A DNA stretch of 9,770 nt. Origin: Bacteroidales bacterium UBA6366. Lineage in GTDB: Bacteria; Bacteroidota; Bacteroidia; Bacteroidales; UBA932. Shown here piece after piece: positions 6,929 through 9,770 of this stretch (positions within the stretch are counted from its first letter, which is position 1; every line of letters begins with the position of its first letter). The notes below the pieces were generated by a model, which saw only the letters and a program-made list of their open reading frames with translations, did not search any database and was not told where the DNA came from. The position numbers and the translations under genes are program-made. The stretch spans positions 6,663 through 16,432 of the forward strand of contig DJRG01000032.1 in NCBI GenBank assembly GCA_002438845.1, written 5' to 3'.

Positions 6929-7273
6929 TTAACCTTTGATCAGCAATTCCTTCGGGTCGAGCCCCAGAAGTTCCATCTTCTTGAGGAAAGCAGGCAGCTC
7001 GACTTCGAGGAACTCCTTTCTGTCGTTTGCCAGAACTATGCTCTTGGCATCCTCGCTGATGAAGTAGCCGATGCCGCGCTTGTTGTAGATGATGCCCTCG
7101 TTGGTGAGCTTCTCGTAGGTTCGCATCACCGTGTTGGGATTCACGCCGATCGAGGCGCCATATTCCCTGACGGAGGGGATTCGGTCGTCGGTCCTCAGCT
7201 CGCCGGAGAGAATTTTCTCGCAGATCATGTCGCTGATCTGTAGGTAGATCGCTTTGTTTGAATTGAATTCCAT
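6929..7273 (-). CDS. GntR-family (YtrA-like) transcriptional regulator
   Basis: A 114-residue cytoplasmic regulator. The N-terminal winged helix-turn-helix is clear: AIYLQISDMICEKILSGEL (8-26), IPSVREYGASIGVNPNTVMR (32-51), TYEKLTNEGII (52-62) and the wing KRGIGYFI (65-72). The C-terminal part is a short helical tail of about 40 residues with no large ligand-binding domain, which is typical of the YtrA subfamily that usually regulates neighbouring ABC transporter genes. The ATG at 7273 is preferred over the TTG two codons upstream because MEFNSNKAIYLQI matches family starts. It begins 12 bases after the permease gene. Its place as third gene, rather than first, is unusual. It probably controls its own operon (inference). 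Confidence 0.92.
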   Translation of the reverse strand: MEFNSNKAIYLQISDMICEKILSGELRTDDRIPSVREYGASIGVNPNTVMRTYEKLTNEGIIYNKRGIGYFISEDAKSIVLANDRKEFLEVELPAFLKKMELLGLDPKELLIKG

Positions 7274-7285
7274 GGTCAAATCACA

Positions 7286-8113
7286 TTAATGTTGTATCCT
7301 TTTGATCCGGAACCAGGACCATGTCCCGCAAATCGCCAAGATCAACAGGATCCAGAAGTTGATGAAGGCGTTGAGCCAGACGTCAAGACTGTCGGCATGA
7401 CGGATTATCCAGTCTGTGAACCAGTCTCCGAGCGACACAAGATCGACATTGGTGAAGAATACACTTGCCAGGAACGAGAATACCATTCCCAAAGCGAAGA
7501 GCACAATCACGGTGCCCACTACTTTCCATTTCTTGAATATCAGGCCTCCGAGAAGGAAGATGATCGCATATTCCACAATGTTAGCGGCCAGAAGCCAGAA
7601 TCCGTTGGTCGGGATCGTGATGTCTGTCGTGTTTATCAATTCGTTGATTCTGAATGACATCATTGGATCTCCGCAAGACTTGTCGAACAGGCAGACGAAA
7701 GCGTCGCTCAGGAGATAGACGGCGATGAATACGATCGGGATGACAACGAGTGTGTTCAGCATCATGGAGACATATTTTTCCAGCCTTGACGCCGGCAGCA
7801 TAAGCCATTCCGCTCCTTTTGCCTTGTCAGTGATCTCTCCGTAGGCTCTGGATGGGTATAGCATCACGAATATTGTCGTCATGAGGGCGAAGATTCCGAA
7901 CCTGACGCCCCCATTCGGCCCATCTATAGATAATCCAGTGAAAATCTTCCACAGGCCTCCGTCGAAAAGTGCCGCGAAAAACATGTACAGCATGTAGAAT
8001 ATGATAGGGAACAGAGCGAAGATCAGCATCAGCAGCCCGATGTTCTGCCACTGTCTCTTGAGGTCGTAGACAAAATATTTCCCGAATCTGCTTAGATTGA
8101 ATGTATTGTTCAT
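7286..8113 (-). CDS. ABC-2-type transporter permease
   Basis: A 275-residue integral membrane protein with six hydrophobic segments at about 24-50, 72-88, 117-143, 172-193, 197-220 and 248-266. Between the second and third lies the cytoplasmic-looking stretch GAEWLMLPASRLEKYVS (100-116), a feature familiar in ABC-2-type permeases of Bacteroidota. It most likely pairs with the ATPase encoded 12 bases upstream to form an exporter in the inner membrane. The substrate cannot be read from the sequence; neighbouring regulators of this type often accompany exporters that answer to envelope-active compounds. An unusually strong ribosome binding site precedes the ATG. Confidence 0.88.
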   Translation of the reverse strand: MNNTFNLSRFGKYFVYDLKRQWQNIGLLMLIFALFPIIFYMLYMFFAALFDGGLWKIFTGLSIDGPNGGVRFGIFALMTTIFVMLYPSRAYGEITDKAKGAEWLMLPASRLEKYVSMMLNTLVVIPIVFIAVYLLSDAFVCLFDKSCGDPMMSFRINELINTTDITIPTNGFWLLAANIVEYAIIFLLGGLIFKKWKVVGTVIVLFALGMVFSFLASVFFTNVDLVSLGDWFTDWIIRHADSLDVWLNAFINFWILLILAICGTWSWFRIKRIQH

Positions 8114-8120
8114 TGTGATT

Positions 8121-8126
8121 CCTCCT
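8121..8126 (-). promoter_or_regulatory. Strong Shine-Dalgarno of the permease gene
   Basis: AGGAGG on the minus strand, 7 bases before the permease ATG, overlapping the last base of the ATPase stop codon. A full consensus site is notable because most genes in this window show weak sites or none. It suggests efficient reinitiation and coupling of permease to ATPase synthesis. Confidence 0.75.
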
Positions 8127-8956
8127 TATTTGTTACAGAACATTCCTTTGACCAGTTCCTTGTTCTTGTGCACGGCGTTGAAAAGAGCTTCCACGTTGAT
8201 CTTGCTGTCCTCGCCGGTCGTGTTAGGGTAAACCTGGATGAACCCTCCGGGAAGCTGCTCGCTGTAAAGGGACTCGGGGTGAAGCTGCGTTCCGTAGTCA
8301 AAGAAGAGTCTGCTTGTGATCTCTTCCACGGAAGCGTTCAGCAGAACATCTTGACGGTCAAGGATTATGATCGGATCGATGATGTTCTCCAGATCCCTTA
8401 CCTGATGTGTGGAGATGATGATTGTGGAATCATCCGAAGTGTACTTCATGATGGCGCTGCGGAACTGGGTCTTGGAAGGGATGTCAAGGCCGTTCGTCGG
8501 CTCATCCATGAATATGTACTTGCAGCCACAGGCCAAAGCCAACGAGATGTAGACTTTCTTCAGCTGTCCGGCTGACATCTGGTTCATCTTCTTGGTAGGG
8601 CCGTTCTCAAACTCCTTCATGATTTCAAGGAACTTGGAGTGGTCGTAGTTCGGCCAGAAAGCTCCTCTTTCCTTGGCGAAACGCTCCGCCCTTGTGGCGA
8701 CGGGAAGCACCTCGTCCGGGAGGTAGAATTGATTCTGGAGCAGGGTAGGGGTGCGGTCGAAAGGGTTTTCCCCATCGGTGGAGATGCTGCCTTCTGTCAC
8801 TTTCTTCAGGCCGCACAGAAGTGTCAGCAGGGTGGTCTTGCCGACACCGTTCTCGCCCAGAAGGCCGTAGATGCGACCTTCCTCAAGGTTTGTCGTGATG
8901 CTTTTCAGGACGGGCGTCTTGCCGTAGCTGAAAGCAAGATTCTTGATTTCTATCAT
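8126..8956 (-). CDS. ABC transporter ATP-binding protein
   Basis: A 276-residue nucleotide-binding subunit. All core motifs are present: Walker A GENGVGKTT (34-42), Q-loop region LLQNQFYLPDE (72-82, Q74 or Q76), a signature reading MSAGQLKK (127-134) in place of LSGGQ, Walker B KYIFMDEPTNGLD (146-158) with catalytic E152, and the switch histidine H184 in STHQ. The C-terminal 75 residues after the catalytic core are specific to this type of drug or peptide exporter ATPase. It is the promoter-proximal gene of the operon and is followed by the permease. The likely role is powering export by the partner permease; the substrate is unknown. Confidence 0.94.
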   Translation of the reverse strand: MIEIKNLAFSYGKTPVLKSITTNLEEGRIYGLLGENGVGKTTLLTLLCGLKKVTEGSISTDGENPFDRTPTLLQNQFYLPDEVLPVATRAERFAKERGAFWPNYDHSKFLEIMKEFENGPTKKMNQMSAGQLKKVYISLALACGCKYIFMDEPTNGLDIPSKTQFRSAIMKYTSDDSTIIISTHQVRDLENIIDPIIILDRQDVLLNASVEEITSRLFFDYGTQLHPESLYSEQLPGGFIQVYPNTTGEDSKINVEALFNAVHKNKELVKGMFCNK

Positions 8957-8967
8957 ATCTTGTTAAT

Positions 8968-8985
8968 GTAATAGTTTATTAATAC
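8968..8985. promoter_or_regulatory. Candidate operator for the GntR regulator
   Basis: An imperfect palindrome with half sites GTAATAGT and ATTAATAC (six of eight positions symmetrical, 2-base spacer) lies between the -7 element and the ATPase start codon, covering the expected transcription start. YtrA-like GntR proteins bind GT-N-TA...TA-N-AC type palindromes, so a repressor bound here would block initiation. The region is A/T-rich, so the match could be chance. Confidence 0.3.
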
Positions 8986-8989
8986 ACTG

Positions 8990-9019
8990 CAAAGATAATG
9001 ATGTTTTTCTTAAATCAAA
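8990..9019 (-). promoter_or_regulatory. Promoter of the ABC/GntR/GIN operon
   Basis: On the minus strand, TTTG (9016-9019) lies 18 bases from TATCTTTG (8990-8997), close to the Bacteroidota consensus though one base short of the usual spacing. Initiation would fall near 8983, about 27 bases before the ATPase ATG. No other promoter of this quality was found inside the five-gene run, supporting a single transcript. Confidence 0.65.
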
Positions 9020-9046
9020 GAATTTTTCACATTTTTTATTTCTATC

Positions 9047-9071
9047 GTCACTTCGGCAGGCTCAGTGACCG
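9047..9071. repeat. Solo copy of the REP-like repeat
   Basis: GTCACT-N11-AGTGAC (9047-9069) forms a hairpin, and bases 9051-9071 are identical to 5242-5262 in the three-copy cluster. It lies between the AraC gene stop codon and the operon promoter, about 27 bases upstream of the -33 element. Confidence 0.8.
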
Positions 9072-9093
9072 ATGAGTTAGTCGAGGAGACTTT

Positions 9094-9564
9094 TCACTCA
9101 TCTGCGTGGTCATATTCCTTTAGATTCCTTTTGCGCCATTCTGCCGGAGTGCATCCGACAAGGTCTCTGAACTGATGCTTGAAGTTGGATTTGTCATACA
9201 GTCCGACCGCAAAGCCGATGTGGCATGCAGGTGTTTCCGGATGCTTGAGCAGAAGTTCTTTGGCTTCATTGATCCTCAGGATCTTGCGCCATGTGAGGAA
9301 CTTTGTCTTAAGCACGTGCGAACAATAGAATGAAAGCTCTTTTCTGGTCAGGCCAAGGTCATCGAGTATCTCATCCATGGAAATGTCCGGCTCGCGGTGC
9401 TTTCCCTCTTCAATCCATATCGCGAGCCTTCTCTCGACTTTTTCTATGGTTTTTCTTGAATATATGCTGTCCCGGATTCTCTCCAGACTGTTCTTGCGGA
9501 TACTCTGCAACCTATGGGAGATGTTGGTTATCAGCGAATTGCTTTTGCCTGTGTTCTTTCTCAT
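9094..9564 (-). CDS. Short AraC-family transcriptional regulator
   Basis: A 156-residue protein whose C-terminal 100 residues form an AraC-type double helix-turn-helix: helices around SMDEILDDLGLTRKELSFYC (62-81) and HIGFAVGLYDKSNFKHQFRD (115-134), ending in the family signature GCTPAEWRKRN (137-147). The first 45 residues are basic and carry no recognisable sensor, cupin or membrane segment, so it looks like a bare DNA-binding module. It lies between the deoxyhypusine-synthase-like gene and the ABC operon on the same strand; neither clear promoter nor ribosome binding site is visible upstream. Targets are unknown. A local inverted repeat, GATGAGT (9071-9077) with ACTCATC (9096-9102), spans its stop codon. 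Confidence 0.9.
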   Translation of the reverse strand: MRKNTGKSNSLITNISHRLQSIRKNSLERIRDSIYSRKTIEKVERRLAIWIEEGKHREPDISMDEILDDLGLTRKELSFYCSHVLKTKFLTWRKILRINEAKELLLKHPETPACHIGFAVGLYDKSNFKHQFRDLVGCTPAEWRKRNLKEYDHADE

Positions 9565-9598
9565 AAATGGTCGGTCAATTGGATGTTATGGTTTTATG

Positions 9599-9639
9599 AA
9601 AAAGGTGATGACCGAAGATTATTTTTCGGCCATCACCTT
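9599..9639 (-). terminator. Rho-independent terminator after the deoxyhypusine-synthase-like gene
   Basis: On the minus strand, AAGGTGATG (9631-9639) pairs with CATCACCTT (9602-9610). A further 5-base stem (CCGAA with TTCGG) lies inside after one mismatch, and the hairpin ends in TTTTT (9599-9603). It lies 22 bases past the stop codon of the partial gene and ahead of the AraC gene. Confidence 0.85.
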
Positions 9640-9661
9640 GCAAGTCTGAGATTTGGTGTGG

Positions 9662-9770
9662 CTACCAGCCCAGCACGTAGGCGAAGATCAGCGGTGCCAC
9701 GATCGTGGCGTCACTCTCCACGATGAAGCGAGGAGTGGTAGGGGACAACTTGCCCCAGGTGATCTTCTCG
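9662..9770 (-). CDS. Deoxyhypusine-synthase-family protein, C-terminal end
   Basis: Only the last 35 codons and the stop (TAG at 9662-9664) are in the window. The fragment reads EKITWGKLSP...RFIVESDATIVAPLIFAYVLGW. The pair of motifs ITWGK and ESDATIVAPLIFA matches the C-terminus of deoxyhypusine synthase-like proteins, where the first carries the lysine corresponding to the catalytic residue of the eukaryotic enzyme. Bacteria have no classic hypusinated eIF5A, and bacterial members are thought to act in polyamine metabolism or on unknown substrates. The short fragment limits the call to family level. Confidence 0.8.
   Translation of the reverse strand, partial: EKITWGKLSPTTPRFIVESDATIVAPLIFAYVLGW

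Overview
The window reads as ordinary chromosomal DNA of a Bacteroidota bacterium, most likely a Bacteroidales gut-type lineage. Supporting signs are the Bacteroides-type promoters (-33 TTTG and -7 TAnnTTTG) ahead of several genes, mostly weak Shine-Dalgarno signals, a YebC variant that begins MGRAFEFRK, a recF-DUF721 pair, a GIN-domain (DUF2807) protein pair, and a deoxyhypusine-synthase-like gene. The taxonomic call is inference from protein flavour and promoter style; no rRNA or other marker is present. No gene-free stretch exceeds 300 bases.

Layout: (1) 1-701, minus strand: the N-terminal 233 codons of an acyl-CoA carboxylase carboxyltransferase subunit, with a good promoter upstream. (2) 702-990: a 289-base gap holding that promoter, a large near-perfect palindrome (854-921) and the terminator of the next gene. 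(3) 991-2441, minus: a two-gene operon, a membrane-anchored TPR protein followed by yebC. (4) 2442-2641: a divergent promoter region. (5) 2642-5188, plus: recF, a DciA-like DUF721 gene and pdxB. (6) 5189-5325: the gap between converging pdxB and a GIN-domain gene, holding three alternating copies of a REP-like palindromic repeat. (7) 5326-8956, minus: an apparent five-gene operon, transcribed in the order ABC ATPase, ABC-2-type permease, YtrA-like GntR regulator, GIN-domain lipoprotein, second exported GIN-domain protein. (8) 8957-9093: the operon promoter, a candidate operator and a fourth copy of the repeat. (9) 9094-9564, minus: a small AraC-type regulator with no sensor domain. (10) 9662-9770, minus: the C-terminal 35 codons of a deoxyhypusine-synthase-family gene, followed by a clear terminator.

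The housekeeping half covers DNA repair and replication (recF, DUF721), vitamin B6 synthesis (pdxB) and translation or regulation (yebC). The accessory part is the ABC/GntR/GIN operon. Its gene content suggests an envelope-response unit in which a small-molecule or stress-responsive repressor controls an exporter together with two surface or periplasmic beta-helical proteins; this role is inferred. The best candidates for a second look are that operon, an in-frame TGA that interrupts the seventh glycine motif of the GIN lipoprotein, the REP-like repeats with a covarying stem base pair, and the unexplained 68-base palindrome.
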